From positions 186,001-250,000 of the forward strand of contig NZ_JAFBGM010000001.1 of NCBI RefSeq assembly GCF_016811105.1: a DNA stretch of 64,000 nucleotides. The letters are read 5' to 3'. A model generated the notes under the pieces. It was not told where the DNA came from and did not search any database. It was given only the letters and a program-made list of their open reading frames with translations. Each line of letters begins with the position of its first letter. Within the stretch, counting starts at the first letter, position 1. A program made the position numbers and the translations under genes. The DNA is from Aurantibacter crassamenti (lineage in GTDB: Bacteria; Bacteroidota; Bacteroidia; Flavobacteriales; Flavobacteriaceae). This document shows, one piece after another, positions 25,978-35,437 of this stretch.

Positions 25978-27890
25978 AGAAAATTTTACTTTCATCAATC
26001 ATTGTTATTATCGGGATTGTTTTTCTCGGTAGGCTATCGTATTTGCAAATTTTTAGTTATACCCCTGATCTCTCGGATGATCCTGCCATCAAAAGAATTT
26101 ATGATTACCCAGAACGCGGCTATATTTATGACCGTAACGGTAAACTATTAGTGGGTAATGATCCTGCTTATGATGTCATGGTAATTCCTAGAGAAGTCAA
26201 GGCTTTTGACACTTTAGAATTTTGTAGTCTATTAAATTTAGAATACCCAAAATTAATAAAGGAACTTACTAAGGCACGTCATTACTCACCGAGACTACCT
26301 TCGGTTTTAGTGCCACAATTATCAAAAGAAGATTATGCGCGTCTTCAAGAAAAAATGCGCCATTACAATGGTTTTTATATTCAGAAACGTTCATTGCGCT
26401 ATTACGACACCAATGCTGGCGCCAATGTTTTAGGTTACATTAGTGAAGTCAATGAGCGTGATTTAGCTAACAATCCGAATTATGTACAAGGTGAGCTAAC
26501 AGGTCGTACAGGCGTTGAAACTGTTTACGAAGATACCCTTAGGGGAAGAAAAGGTATTCAGTACATTCAAAAAGATCGTTTTAATAGAGACATAGGTAAG
26601 TATAAAGATGGTGCTTTAGATGTTTTACCTGAACAAGGAAAAGAAATTACGCTCACCATTGACAAAGATTTACAGGAATATGGTGAGAAATTAATGCACG
26701 GTAAATGGGGTGGTATTGTGGCAATTGAACCCGCTACTGGAGAAATTTTAACAATGATATCTGGCCCAACTTATGACCCATCATTATTAGTTGGCAGAAA
26801 ACGATCTGCAAATTATACCAGACTTTATAATGACTCAATTGCAAAACCCACTTTTGATCGATCCATTTCATTTGAAAAAAGTCCAGGTTCACCTTTCAAA
26901 GCAATTAATGCGCTTATCGCATTGCAAGTAGGAGCAGTAACACCTACGACTGCTTTTACCTGTCATCATGGGTTTTATATTGGTAGAAGTAAAAAAGGAT
27001 GCCATTGCGGCGGAGGCCCTCGAAATCTAAACAGTGGTATATATTTATCGTGTAATGCCTATTTTGTAGGTGCCTATAAAAAGATTTTTGAGCAATTCCC
27101 TTCAAATGCAGAAGCTATGGATGCTTGGGAAGGTCATGTAAGAAGTTTCGGTTTAGGGTCTTATTTAGGATCCGACTTACATACTGGTAGACGCGGAAGT
27201 GTACCAAGTACTGAACTTTACAACAAATGGTATGGTGAGGGTGACAAAAGATGGTCAGCAACAACCACGTATTCCAATGCTATTGGGCAAGGAGAAGTGA
27301 ATGTAACCCCTATTCAGTTAGCAAATATGACTGCTGCAATTGCAAATCGAGGACATTATTACACCCCTCATATTATAAAAAAAATAGAAGGTAAAGATAT
27401 CGACATACCTAAATTTACTGAACGTAAAAACACCACTATAGATCGAAAACATTTTGAGCCTGTAGTGCAGGGTATGGCTGATGTTTATCACAAAGGAACT
27501 GCCAGATATGTTCAAATTCCAGATATTGACATTGCAGGTAAAACAGGTACCGTTGAGAATTTTATGGTAATTGACAGTGTTAGAACACAACTTACTGACA
27601 ATTCAGTTTTTGTAGCTTTCGCTCCTGTAAAGAATCCGAAAATAGCTATTGCTGTATATATTCAAAATGGCTACTATGGTTCTAGATATGCTGGTCATAT
27701 CGCTTCATTAATAATCGAAAAATATATTAAAGGAGAGATATCAAGAAAGGACCTTGAAAAACGTATGCTAGAAAGAACTTTAGAGCGTGAATATGCAAAG
27801 CCATATAGCGGTGAAGAGTTTAAAATAAATGAATACGATTGGAGCAAAGATGCCATAAAATACCAAACGGAAGCCATAAAAGATAAATAG
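25974..27890 (+). CDS. mrdA: penicillin-binding protein 2 (elongation transpeptidase)
   Basis: This 638-residue class B PBP cross-links peptidoglycan during elongation. It has one N-terminal membrane helix, then a dimerisation/pedestal domain (PERGYIYDRNGKLLVGND, TGRTGVETVYEDTLRG) and a transpeptidase domain. The active-site motifs are S306-P-F-K309 (SxxK), S359-C-N (SxN) and K523-T-G (AGKTGTVENF). The position after the catalytic Ser is Pro where many PBP2s have Thr (GSPFK against GSTFK), a mild variation. A Cys/His-rich insert (CHHGFYIGR, GCHCGGG) precedes the SxN motif. It sits between mreD (4-bp overlap) and rodA (2-bp gap). Confidence 0.95.
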   Translation: MKKILLSSIIVIIGIVFLGRLSYLQIFSYTPDLSDDPAIKRIYDYPERGYIYDRNGKLLVGNDPAYDVMVIPREVKAFDTLEFCSLLNLEYPKLIKELTKARHYSPRLPSVLVPQLSKEDYARLQEKMRHYNGFYIQKRSLRYYDTNAGANVLGYISEVNERDLANNPNYVQGELTGRTGVETVYEDTLRGRKGIQYIQKDRFNRDIGKYKDGALDVLPEQGKEITLTIDKDLQEYGEKLMHGKWGGIVAIEPATGEILTMISGPTYDPSLLVGRKRSANYTRLYNDSIAKPTFDRSISFEKSPGSPFKAINALIALQVGAVTPTTAFTCHHGFYIGRSKKGCHCGGGPRNLNSGIYLSCNAYFVGAYKKIFEQFPSNAEAMDAWEGHVRSFGLGSYLGSDLHTGRRGSVPSTELYNKWYGEGDKRWSATTTYSNAIGQGEVNVTPIQLANMTAAIANRGHYYTPHIIKKIEGKDIDIPKFTERKNTTIDRKHFEPVVQGMADVYHKGTARYVQIPDIDIAGKTGTVENFMVIDSVRTQLTDNSVFVAFAPVKNPKIAIAVYIQNGYYGSRYAGHIASLIIEKYIKGEISRKDLEKRMLERTLEREYAKPYSGEEFKINEYDWSKDAIKYQTEAIKDK

Positions 27891-27892
27891 GT

Positions 27893-29179
27893 ATGGCAAC
27901 AGGTAGAAGTATTCTTAAAAGAATAGATTGGCTTACTGTATTATTTTATTTGCTTTTGGTTCTTATGGGCTGGGTGAATATTTATTCAAGCACATTTACT
28001 GACACAGACATTTCAATTTTTGATTTTAGCACTTTACACGGTAAGCAGTTGTTTTTCATACTGACTAGTTTGGCGTCAACCATAATATTACTGAGTCTTG
28101 ATCCTAATTTTTATGAACGATTTTCAAGTCTATTTTATATCATTTCGATGGTGTTATTACTTGGCTTGTTTGTCTTTGGTAAGACCATTGCAGGAGCTAC
28201 ATCATGGTACGACTTAGGTTTTTTTAATCTGCAGCCTTCAGAATTTGCAAAAGTTGCCACTGCGTTAGGTTTAGCTAAATATCTCAGTGATATTCAAACA
28301 GATATTAGGCGACAAAAGGATCAATGGTACTCCTTTCTTATTCTATTAATACCCGCCATTTTAATTATTCCACAGCCGGATCCCGGTAGTGCATTGGTGT
28401 TTTTTGCAATGACCTTTGTTATTTTTCGTGAAGGTCTTCCATTATATTATTTAGGCATAGGTGTAATGGCCATTTTAGTATTTGTAACCACCTTAATGTT
28501 TGGCACTGTATGGATTGCAATTGGCATAGCACTTTTACTTTTACTTTTTATGATGTTAAAAAAGAAAAAGTTTAAAGTCCCTGTTCTACCCGTGACGACA
28601 GCAATTATTGCAACCGTAGTTTTTTCGCTTTCGGTCAATTTTGTTTTTAACAATGTTTTTGAACAAAGACATCGAGATCGTTTTAGTTTATGGTTACGAC
28701 TTGAAAAAGACCCGCAAAAATTAGAAAAGATTCGGAAAACCATTGGCTATAATAGTTACCAATCTGAAAAAGCAATTGAATCTGGCGGAATTTATGGTAA
28801 GGGTTTTTTAGAAGGAACTCGTACCAAAGGTAATTTTGTACCCGAGCAACATTCTGATTATATATTTACAACTATAGGCGAAGAATGGGGCTTTTTAGGT
28901 ACTGCATCAGTAGTACTAATATTTACGATAATGCTGCTACGCTTAGTTTTTCTAGCAGAACGACAAAAAACCGCTTTTAGTAGAATGTATGGTTACGGTG
29001 TAATTTCAATATTACTAATACATTATTTCATTAACATAGGTATGGTAATTGGTATTCTGCCAACCATTGGTATTCCCCTGCCCTACTTTAGCTACGGAGG
29101 GTCAAGTATGTTAGGTTTTACAGCCCTACTGTTTATCTTCTTAAAACTAGATGCCAATAGAATGAAAGAAGGTTACTAG
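27893..29179 (+). CDS. rodA: rod shape-determining protein RodA (SEDS glycosyltransferase)
   Basis: This 428-residue polytopic membrane protein polymerises lipid II into glycan strands in partnership with PBP2. It has about ten transmembrane helices. Signature stretches are ATSWYDLGFFNLQPSEFAK, IPQPDPGSALVF (with the putative catalytic Asp in the PDxG motif), FVPEQHSDYIFTTIGEEWGF and GIPLPYFSYGGSSM. It is last in the elongasome operon and overlaps the convergent nuclease gene by 4 bp. Confidence 0.96.
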   Translation: MATGRSILKRIDWLTVLFYLLLVLMGWVNIYSSTFTDTDISIFDFSTLHGKQLFFILTSLASTIILLSLDPNFYERFSSLFYIISMVLLLGLFVFGKTIAGATSWYDLGFFNLQPSEFAKVATALGLAKYLSDIQTDIRRQKDQWYSFLILLIPAILIIPQPDPGSALVFFAMTFVIFREGLPLYYLGIGVMAILVFVTTLMFGTVWIAIGIALLLLLFMMLKKKKFKVPVLPVTTAIIATVVFSLSVNFVFNNVFEQRHRDRFSLWLRLEKDPQKLEKIRKTIGYNSYQSEKAIESGGIYGKGFLEGTRTKGNFVPEQHSDYIFTTIGEEWGFLGTASVVLIFTIMLLRLVFLAERQKTAFSRMYGYGVISILLIHYFINIGMVIGILPTIGIPLPYFSYGGSSMLGFTALLFIFLKLDANRMKEGY

Positions 29180-29988
29180 AATTTCCAATCTGATGTATCA
29201 ACTTTACTTTCTAGTTTAATTTCTATGTCATTCGGAAGCTTTTCAAAGAAATCGATTCCCGTCATCTTTTCAATTTGATCAACGGGAACGGCAAAATTTT
29301 GCAATGGTTTTGAACTTTCTTTACCTGGCATTAAAAAAGCGATAACCTTTAAATTATTTTGATCACCGCGTGCTACAATCTTATAATAGTATTTTGGCAC
29401 TGCAACATCTTCATCACCTATTTCAGGCAAACCATCTTCCAACACCCCGCCAGTAGCTATAAATATAGTGTCATATTTTTTCGCCCACTGCCGAATCTTC
29501 TGTTCTAATCTATTCCAAACACCTGCATTGAAATCTCTATTTTGCGGACTAATATTACTCGTGTAAAAAGTTTCATTGTACGCCTGCTTAGAAAAACGAC
29601 GATCCCCAGCTGGGCACAAATGACCACGATCATAACCAGAGCCTTTATAATTGCGCCAATCGGCAGATTTTGTTTTCACATAAGGGTCTTCAATAAAATA
29701 AGGGCGCTTTCGATCATCATAAGTTAGATGTTCTTTTTTTAGCATATAAGCCACCCACTCGGCTTGTTCAAACGGTTCATTATAAGAAAACGAATAATGT
29801 TCATGGTTTACAATTTCACCTGTAGTAGAACTAGGCAAATACCAGTCTGTGATTTCAGTTCTATTTTCACCACTTGATGTTACCGAATAAGTATCAGGGG
29901 TATAAAAATTATCAAACAACCAGAAACCAATTACACACAGTAAGAGTAAAATAGTGTAGGTTGATTTGTTCTTAACGCTTCTTATCAT
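29176..29988 (-). CDS. secreted DNA/RNA non-specific endonuclease
   Basis: This 270-residue protein has an N-terminal signal/anchor helix (TILLLLCVIGFWLF). The nuclease domain (about 60-250) has the beta-beta-alpha-metal signature DRGHLCPAGDRR with catalytic His, and the downstream metal-binding Asn in NISPQNRDFNAGVWNRLE. Family members of the NucA/Serratia type cleave DNA and RNA outside the cytoplasm. It probably scavenges nucleic acids. It is a single gene, convergent with rodA. Confidence 0.92.
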   Translation of the reverse strand: MIRSVKNKSTYTILLLLCVIGFWLFDNFYTPDTYSVTSSGENRTEITDWYLPSSTTGEIVNHEHYSFSYNEPFEQAEWVAYMLKKEHLTYDDRKRPYFIEDPYVKTKSADWRNYKGSGYDRGHLCPAGDRRFSKQAYNETFYTSNISPQNRDFNAGVWNRLEQKIRQWAKKYDTIFIATGGVLEDGLPEIGDEDVAVPKYYYKIVARGDQNNLKVIAFLMPGKESSKPLQNFAVPVDQIEKMTGIDFFEKLPNDIEIKLESKVDTSDWKF

Positions 29989-30100
29989 GACCCAAATTTA
30001 ATTGAAATATTTGGCAGGTTCACTGTTGTTAATGGTAAGATTTAATTCGAAGCTACATGGTTGTTATCTTCAATCATTAACTATGGCGGAGTATTAAATT

Positions 30101-30131
30101 AAAAAAGGCTGCTCATTGAGCAGCCTTTTTT
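30101..30131 (-). terminator. intrinsic terminator after the Prc protease gene
   Basis: AAAAAAGGCTGCTC pairs with GAGCAGCCTTTTTT around a 3-base ATT loop. It lies 25 bp downstream of the protease stop on the minus strand, with a T-run in that direction. It is symmetrical, so it could also stop plus-strand transcripts. Confidence 0.85.
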
Positions 30132-30155
30132 AATTATAATCAAGATTAGTCTTTG

Positions 30156-32360
30156 TTATCCTTTAACGCTAGCTAATTTTGAATGTTCCTTTTTAATTGT
30201 ATTCATTTGTAAATCTTGCAGTACATTAACCGCTTCTTCTACATATACATCTTTGGCTAAATTTTTATGCCAACGGTCTCTTTTTTCACGAAGTACAGAA
30301 TCTTGTGTAAATAGACTTTGCTCATAACTTAGTGATTTAAAAGTCATATGAGAATCATAATCACTTAGTTTTTTAAAGTAATTTAATTTCTCTTTGTCTT
30401 TATCAAGTTCTTCTTTATACACATCATACTTCAATGAAATAACAGTTTCATCTTGTTCAGACTTTATCCATTGCGCATTCTCTTCAATCAATTTTATTTG
30501 AGAATTATCAGCCATTCGCTTTTTACTATTGGCAATAGTTTTTTCGTAATCAATGTAGCCATCCCAAGGTGTATATTCTGCTGGAGAAATTTTATCCCAT
30601 TTTAAAGGGTTTGCTTGATCACGTTCACCCAAATCAATATAACTATATCGGTCTGGCACTACTACATCACTCTTTACACCTTCTAACTGAGTAGACCCTC
30701 CGTTGATACGATAGAATTTTTGTGTTGTCAACTTAATGGCACCTAAATCACCATGATCATTACTACGAACAATATTTTCTAATGGAATCACATTTTGCAC
30801 AGTACCCTTACCAAAGGTTTGTTTACTGCCGATAACAATTGCACGTTTGTAATCTTGCATTGCAGCAGCTAAAATCTCTGATGCAGACGCAGACAATTCG
30901 TTAACAAGAATTACCAAAGGACCCTCCCATTGAATTCGTTCATCTTTATCATCATAAACCTCTTTACCTTCACCAGAAGAACGTACTTGCACAACCGGAC
31001 CGTCTTTAATAAATAAACCAGCCATCTCAATTACTGTTTTTAGCGATCCACCACCATTGTCACGTAAATCTAAAATCAGTCCTTCTACGCCTTCCTCTTT
31101 CAAACGATCTACTTCTTTTGCAACATCTGTAGCAGCATTACGCTCACCGTAATCCTCAAAATTCACATAAAACTTAGGCAAATTAATTAATCCGTATTTT
31201 TTATCCTCTTTAAGAATACTAGCAGATTTCGCAAATGATTCTTCTAATTCAACAACATCTCTTGTTAATGAAATTACATCATGCGAACCATCAATCTTTT
31301 TTACTGTAAGATCAACCACAGTACCTTCTGGGCCTTTTATCATTTTAATTGCATCATCTAATCGCATACCTACTATATCAATAGGCTCTTCTCCGTTTTG
31401 ACCAACTTTTATTATTTCATCACCAACTTCTAAGCGTTGATCACGCCATACTGGCCCACCTGAAATAATATCAACAATTTTAGCACCGGTAGGTTTCTTT
31501 TGTAAACGAGCACCAATACCTTCAAATTTACCTGACATACTAGTGTCAAATTTTTCTTTTTCTTCTGGTGCAAAATAGTAGGTATGAGGGTCAAATTCAT
31601 CAACTATTGTATTGATGTATTGTACAAACCAATCTTTACGTTGTAAATCACCAACAAAATCGAAAAATTCGTCTAATGTCTTTTGAGTAGATTCTCTAGC
31701 GGAAATTTCTGCCTCTTTTGGGCTCAAAGGCTTTTCGTCAGATTTGTCTTTAGTTCCATCAAAATCTGGCTCTTCAACAGACACCTCTTTACCATCTACA
31801 TTCAATTTAACGGTAGATGGCGTTTTTGCAACCTTTGTGATTTTGGCATCATAAGTACCCAAAGTAGCATATTTCAATTGCTTTCTCCAGCGTTCTTTTA
31901 ATTCCTTTTTAGAAGCTGCAAACGATTCTACTTTATAATCTATATTAATGGTCTCATCAGCAGAATAATCAAAAGGTACTGCTAAAACTTCTTTATAAAT
32001 GCTCTTAGCATCATTCATTCGTAGCATCAATCTTTCATGCACAATATTGAAAAAAGCAATATCAGTATTCTTGATTTGATCATCTATTTGAAATTTGTAT
32101 TGTTCAAACTCCATTATATCTTCTTCAATAAAATAGCGCTTTGTAGGATCTAGAACGTCTATAAAATCCTCGAAAACACTTACTGAAAAATCATCATCAA
32201 TACTTTTAGGATCGTAATGCCCTTTTTCCAAAACATATGTGATAAGCTCTAATAACAACTTATCTTTATCATCAGTATTTTCAAAAGATTTATTTGTAAA
32301 ACTGCAAGAAGCAACAGCAATTACCATTACGAACAGCGCGTAGGCTAAATTCCTCTTCAT
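30156..32360 (-). CDS. prc: tail-specific (carboxy-terminal processing) protease Prc
   Basis: This 734-residue periplasmic S41 protease has a lipoprotein-like signal (FVMVIAVASCSF). An N-terminal helical domain is followed by a PDZ domain at about 245-335 (GIGARLQKKPTGAKIVDIISG, RLDDAIKMIKGPEGT). The peptidase domain has LILDLRDNGGGS, the catalytic Ser in NELSASASEILAAA and the catalytic Lys in KQTFGKGTVQ. A C-terminal DUF3340-type tail follows (about 570-734). The family trims C-termini of periplasmic proteins and controls peptidoglycan hydrolases. It is monocistronic with a clear terminator. Confidence 0.95.
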   Translation of the reverse strand: MKRNLAYALFVMVIAVASCSFTNKSFENTDDKDKLLLELITYVLEKGHYDPKSIDDDFSVSVFEDFIDVLDPTKRYFIEEDIMEFEQYKFQIDDQIKNTDIAFFNIVHERLMLRMNDAKSIYKEVLAVPFDYSADETINIDYKVESFAASKKELKERWRKQLKYATLGTYDAKITKVAKTPSTVKLNVDGKEVSVEEPDFDGTKDKSDEKPLSPKEAEISARESTQKTLDEFFDFVGDLQRKDWFVQYINTIVDEFDPHTYYFAPEEKEKFDTSMSGKFEGIGARLQKKPTGAKIVDIISGGPVWRDQRLEVGDEIIKVGQNGEEPIDIVGMRLDDAIKMIKGPEGTVVDLTVKKIDGSHDVISLTRDVVELEESFAKSASILKEDKKYGLINLPKFYVNFEDYGERNAATDVAKEVDRLKEEGVEGLILDLRDNGGGSLKTVIEMAGLFIKDGPVVQVRSSGEGKEVYDDKDERIQWEGPLVILVNELSASASEILAAAMQDYKRAIVIGSKQTFGKGTVQNVIPLENIVRSNDHGDLGAIKLTTQKFYRINGGSTQLEGVKSDVVVPDRYSYIDLGERDQANPLKWDKISPAEYTPWDGYIDYEKTIANSKKRMADNSQIKLIEENAQWIKSEQDETVISLKYDVYKEELDKDKEKLNYFKKLSDYDSHMTFKSLSYEQSLFTQDSVLREKRDRWHKNLAKDVYVEEAVNVLQDLQMNTIKKEHSKLASVKG

Positions 32361-32552
32361 AGATATTTTTTAGTTTGAAGACAACATGTTTTATCAGGGA
32401 TGATTGTCTGTGAGCATCCTTTTTAATAATCTAATTCCCTAAGATACTGAAAAAACCATGCCACTTTAAAGTCAGCGACATTAATTTTTTGTTAAACGAC
32501 CTAGGTGTCATATCTCTTTTTAAACGTATTTTTATGGTATAAATTATACAGA

Positions 32553-33332
32553 ATGCAAAAACCCTTGATTCTTGTCACAAATGACGATGGAATAACCGCT
32601 CCAGGGCTTAAGGCGCTCGTCAGATTTATGAAAGAAATAGGCGATGTTGTGGTAGTTGCACCTGACAGTCCACAATCTGGCCAAGGACACGCCATAACCT
32701 TAGATCATGCTTTATTTTCTACTAAAATGCCAACTGACAAAGAAAATGAAGGACATTTAGAATATTCATGCAGTGGCACACCTGCAGATTGCGTTAAACT
32801 GGGCCTTCAAGAGATTTTAGATAGAAGACCTGACATTTGTGTTAGTGGAATCAATCACGGCTCAAATTCTTCTATCAATGTTATTTATTCAGGCACTATG
32901 AGTGCTGCCATTGAAGCAGGTATAGAAGGAATACCAGCTATCGGATTTTCGCTTTGCGATTTTTCATGGAACGCTAATTTTGAACCTGCAAAAGAAGCCA
33001 TAATAAAAATTGTGAAATCAGCTCTAAATAATGGTATTCCAAAGGGTGTAGTTCTCAATGTTAACATCCCAAAACTTGAAGAAAAAGAGTTTACAGGCAT
33101 CAAAATATGCCGTCAAGCTCGTGCCAATTGGAAAGAACGTTTTGACAAACGCACCAACCCAATGGGTAGAGAATATTATTGGCTTACTGGCGAATTTGAA
33201 TTATTAGATAAAGGCGAAGACACTGATGAACATGCACTTTCTAAAGGTTATATATCAGTTGTGCCTACTCAATTTGATTTAACAGCACACCATGCTATAC
33301 AAGGCTTAAACGACTGGAATCTTCATGAATAA
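32553..33332 (+). CDS. surE: 5'/3'-nucleotidase SurE
   Basis: This 259-residue cytosolic phosphatase acts on nucleoside monophosphates. The start is ATG 32553, giving MQKPLILVTNDDG with the metal ligands N-D-D at the N-terminus as in the family; an in-frame start at 32505 only adds a spurious hydrophobic lead. Other hallmarks are VVVAPDSPQSGQGHAITL, YSCSGTPADCVKLGL, CVSGINHGSN and YSGTMSAAIEAGIEGIPAI. It overlaps the next gene by 8 bp and probably forms an operon with lpxB. Confidence 0.96.
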   Translation: MQKPLILVTNDDGITAPGLKALVRFMKEIGDVVVVAPDSPQSGQGHAITLDHALFSTKMPTDKENEGHLEYSCSGTPADCVKLGLQEILDRRPDICVSGINHGSNSSINVIYSGTMSAAIEAGIEGIPAIGFSLCDFSWNANFEPAKEAIIKIVKSALNNGIPKGVVLNVNIPKLEEKEFTGIKICRQARANWKERFDKRTNPMGREYYWLTGEFELLDKGEDTDEHALSKGYISVVPTQFDLTAHHAIQGLNDWNLHE

Positions 33333-33606
33333 AAAAGAAATATTAATCGGTTTTATTGTAGGTATTATTGCAAACACAATTGGCACATTAGCCTATATTC
33401 TATTATTTTCAGAATTTGGCATTATGGAAACCTTTGAAGCAGCATTAGCGCAAGGCCACTTAGGTAGTCTTCTTGCCTTAGGTGCAATTTTAAATCTTGT
33501 GGCGTTTTTCGGATTTCTTAGAATTCGAAGAGACAATCGTGCTAGAGGCGTATTAATTGCAACCATAATTACGGCGTTAATCATCGTATATTACAAGATG
33601 TTTTAA
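33325..33606 (+). CDS. small membrane protein, 93 aa
   Basis: I do not recognise a named family. Three hydrophobic helices can be seen: IGFIVGIIANTIGTLAYILL, LGSLLALGAILNLVAFFGFL and VLIATIITALIIVYY. A basic RIRRDNRARG loop comes before the third helix. It is an inner-membrane protein of unknown role. It overlaps surE by 8 bp and is followed by lpxB after 36 bp, so it is likely co-transcribed with both. Confidence 0.8.
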   Translation: MNKKEILIGFIVGIIANTIGTLAYILLFSEFGIMETFEAALAQGHLGSLLALGAILNLVAFFGFLRIRRDNRARGVLIATIITALIIVYYKMF

Positions 33607-33642
33607 AGTTCAATATGGACGAAAAAAATGTGATTTAACAGG

Positions 33643-34764
33643 ATGAAGTACTACATAATTGCGGGTGAAGCTTCAGGTGATCTACACGGGTCTAACCTTA
33701 TAAAAGCATTAAAAATAGAAGATTCAAATGCTGATGTTCGCTGTTGGGGTGGTGACCTAATGCAGGCTGCAGGTGGTCATTTGGTAAAACATTACAAAGA
33801 ATTGGCATTTATGGGCTTCTTAGAAGTTTTGATGAACCTCAACAAAATTTCTAAAAACATCAAATTTTGCAAGGCTGATATTCTTGAATTTAAGCCCGAC
33901 GCCATCATTTTCATAGATTATTCAGGATTCAACCTTAGAATTGCAAAATGGGCAAAATCGAATAATTTCAACACCAATTATTATATTTCACCTCAAATTT
34001 GGGCTTCACGAGAAGGGCGTATTGAAAGCATCAAGCGTGATATTAACAACATGCATGTTATACTGCCTTTTGAAAAAGAGTTCTACGAAAAAAAACACGG
34101 TTATTCAGTAAATTTTGTTGGGCACCCTTTGATCGATGCTATTGGTAATTCGCCAAAACCTATTGACAAGAACTTTCGCGCATCAAACAACTTGGATCCA
34201 GACAAACCTATTATTGCTTTACTGCCAGGAAGTCGGAAACAAGAGGTTGAAAAAATGCTTGAATTAATGTTATCTGTAGTTGATGATTTTGAAGCGTATC
34301 AATTTGTAATTGCTGGTGCACCGAGTCTTGATAATGATTTTTATAATTCATTCTTAAATGAAAAAAACATCAAATTCGTTTCAAATCAAACCTATGGCTT
34401 ATTAAGTCTTTCTTATGCTGCTTTAGTCACAAGTGGAACCGCTACCTTAGAAACCGCTTTGTTCAAAGTACCCCAAGTAGTTTGCTATAGAGCCAATTGG
34501 ATTTCTTATCAGATTGCAAAACGAATTATCACCTTAGATTACATTTCATTGGTAAATTTAATTATGGATAAAGAGGTAGTTAAAGAATTAATACAAAATG
34601 ATTTGACCACAAAAAACCTCAAAAAAGAACTTCAAGAAATTCTCGTAGGCCCAAAAAGAGAACAACAATTTGAAGCTTATTTTGAATTAGAAAAAAAATT
34701 AGGTGGTAAAGGCGCTAGCGAAAATACCGCCAAATCCATTATAAAAAACATCGCTAAAAATTAG
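33643..34764 (+). CDS. lpxB: lipid-A-disaccharide synthase
   Basis: This 373-residue GT19 glycosyltransferase joins UDP-2,3-diacylglucosamine and lipid X at the inner face of the cytoplasmic membrane in lipid A synthesis. Signatures are YYIIAGEASGDLHGSNLI, WGGDLMQAAGG, AFMGFLEVL, YYISPQIWASREGR, FVGHPLIDAI, LLPGSRKQEVEKML and TSGTATLETALF. The length is normal. It is third in the surE unit. Confidence 0.96.
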   Translation: MKYYIIAGEASGDLHGSNLIKALKIEDSNADVRCWGGDLMQAAGGHLVKHYKELAFMGFLEVLMNLNKISKNIKFCKADILEFKPDAIIFIDYSGFNLRIAKWAKSNNFNTNYYISPQIWASREGRIESIKRDINNMHVILPFEKEFYEKKHGYSVNFVGHPLIDAIGNSPKPIDKNFRASNNLDPDKPIIALLPGSRKQEVEKMLELMLSVVDDFEAYQFVIAGAPSLDNDFYNSFLNEKNIKFVSNQTYGLLSLSYAALVTSGTATLETALFKVPQVVCYRANWISYQIAKRIITLDYISLVNLIMDKEVVKELIQNDLTTKNLKKELQEILVGPKREQQFEAYFELEKKLGGKGASENTAKSIIKNIAKN

Positions 34765-34863
34765 ATTTTTTTGCAGTGCAAAATTGAAAATTTCATAATG
34801 TAAAATTCACTTTGCGAAAAAATGTATAATTTTGAGTATCCCCTCAGAACTAAAACTACTTTG

Positions 34864-35436
34864 ATGTTGCAAAGAATTTTATACATCTCACTCTGCCTTT
34901 TTGTAGCAAGTTGTGGCGTTTCAAAGAAAAAAAGCACACATTCACAATCTCGATCAGTAACCGTAAATGCTTCAGATAAAAGACCGCAAGTAAGTGTTGA
35001 AGGTACGCCTACAAACAAAGCGAAAACCATTAGAACTGTTGAAAGAAAATCGATTTCAAAAGCAGATGAAATTATAAATACGGCCCTTACTTTTTCAGGC
35101 ACACGTTATAAATTTGGTGGTACTTCTAAAAAGGGTATGGATTGTTCCGGACTACTTTATGTTGCATTTGGCGAACATGATGTTTCACTACCACGAGTCT
35201 CATATCATATGGCTGAAGAAGGCAAACGCATAAATGTTAGAAATGTTGAAAAAGGTGATCTTTTATTTTTCAAAACAAGCCGAAAAAGTAAACGTATCAA
35301 TCATGTAGGCATGGTTGTCGCTACCGGTAATGAAGTTAAATTCATTCATGCCAGTTCTTCGCGAGGTGTAATAGTGTCCTCCCTAAGAGAAGGCTATTGG
35401 AACTCCGCTTTTGTAAAAGCAAATAGGATACTTTAA
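34864..35436 (+). CDS. NlpC/P60 (C40) peptidoglycan peptidase, lipoprotein
   Basis: This 190-residue protein starts at ATG 34864, which places a lipoprotein signal (LYISLCLFVASC) at the N-terminus; the in-frame ATG at 34822 only adds a charged lead. A basic linker precedes the C40 domain (about 70-190). Catalytic residues can be read: Cys in GMDCSGLLYVAF, His in INHVGMVVATG and the third polar residue in IHASSSRG. The family cleaves the stem peptide or cross-links of peptidoglycan. It lies 1 bp before the ComEC-type gene. Confidence 0.92.
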   Translation: MLQRILYISLCLFVASCGVSKKKSTHSQSRSVTVNASDKRPQVSVEGTPTNKAKTIRTVERKSISKADEIINTALTFSGTRYKFGGTSKKGMDCSGLLYVAFGEHDVSLPRVSYHMAEEGKRINVRNVEKGDLLFFKTSRKSKRINHVGMVVATGNEVKFIHASSSRGVIVSSLREGYWNSAFVKANRIL

Positions 35437-35437
35437 A

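Noticed and set aside
26880-26920. SPFK in place of STFK in PBP2 as a sign of a broken enzyme
   Set aside because: Ser and Lys of SxxK are intact and SxN and KTG are present; the Thr-to-Pro/Phe variation alone does not imply loss of function.
32505-32552. Upstream extension of surE
   Set aside because: SurE proteins start right before the NDDG motif; ATG 32553 fits, while the extra 16 residues are not conserved in the family.
34761-35102. 113-residue minus-strand ORF over the NlpC/P60 gene start
   Set aside because: It overlaps the lipoprotein signal and C40 domain on the other strand; the antisense frame shows no plausible protein.
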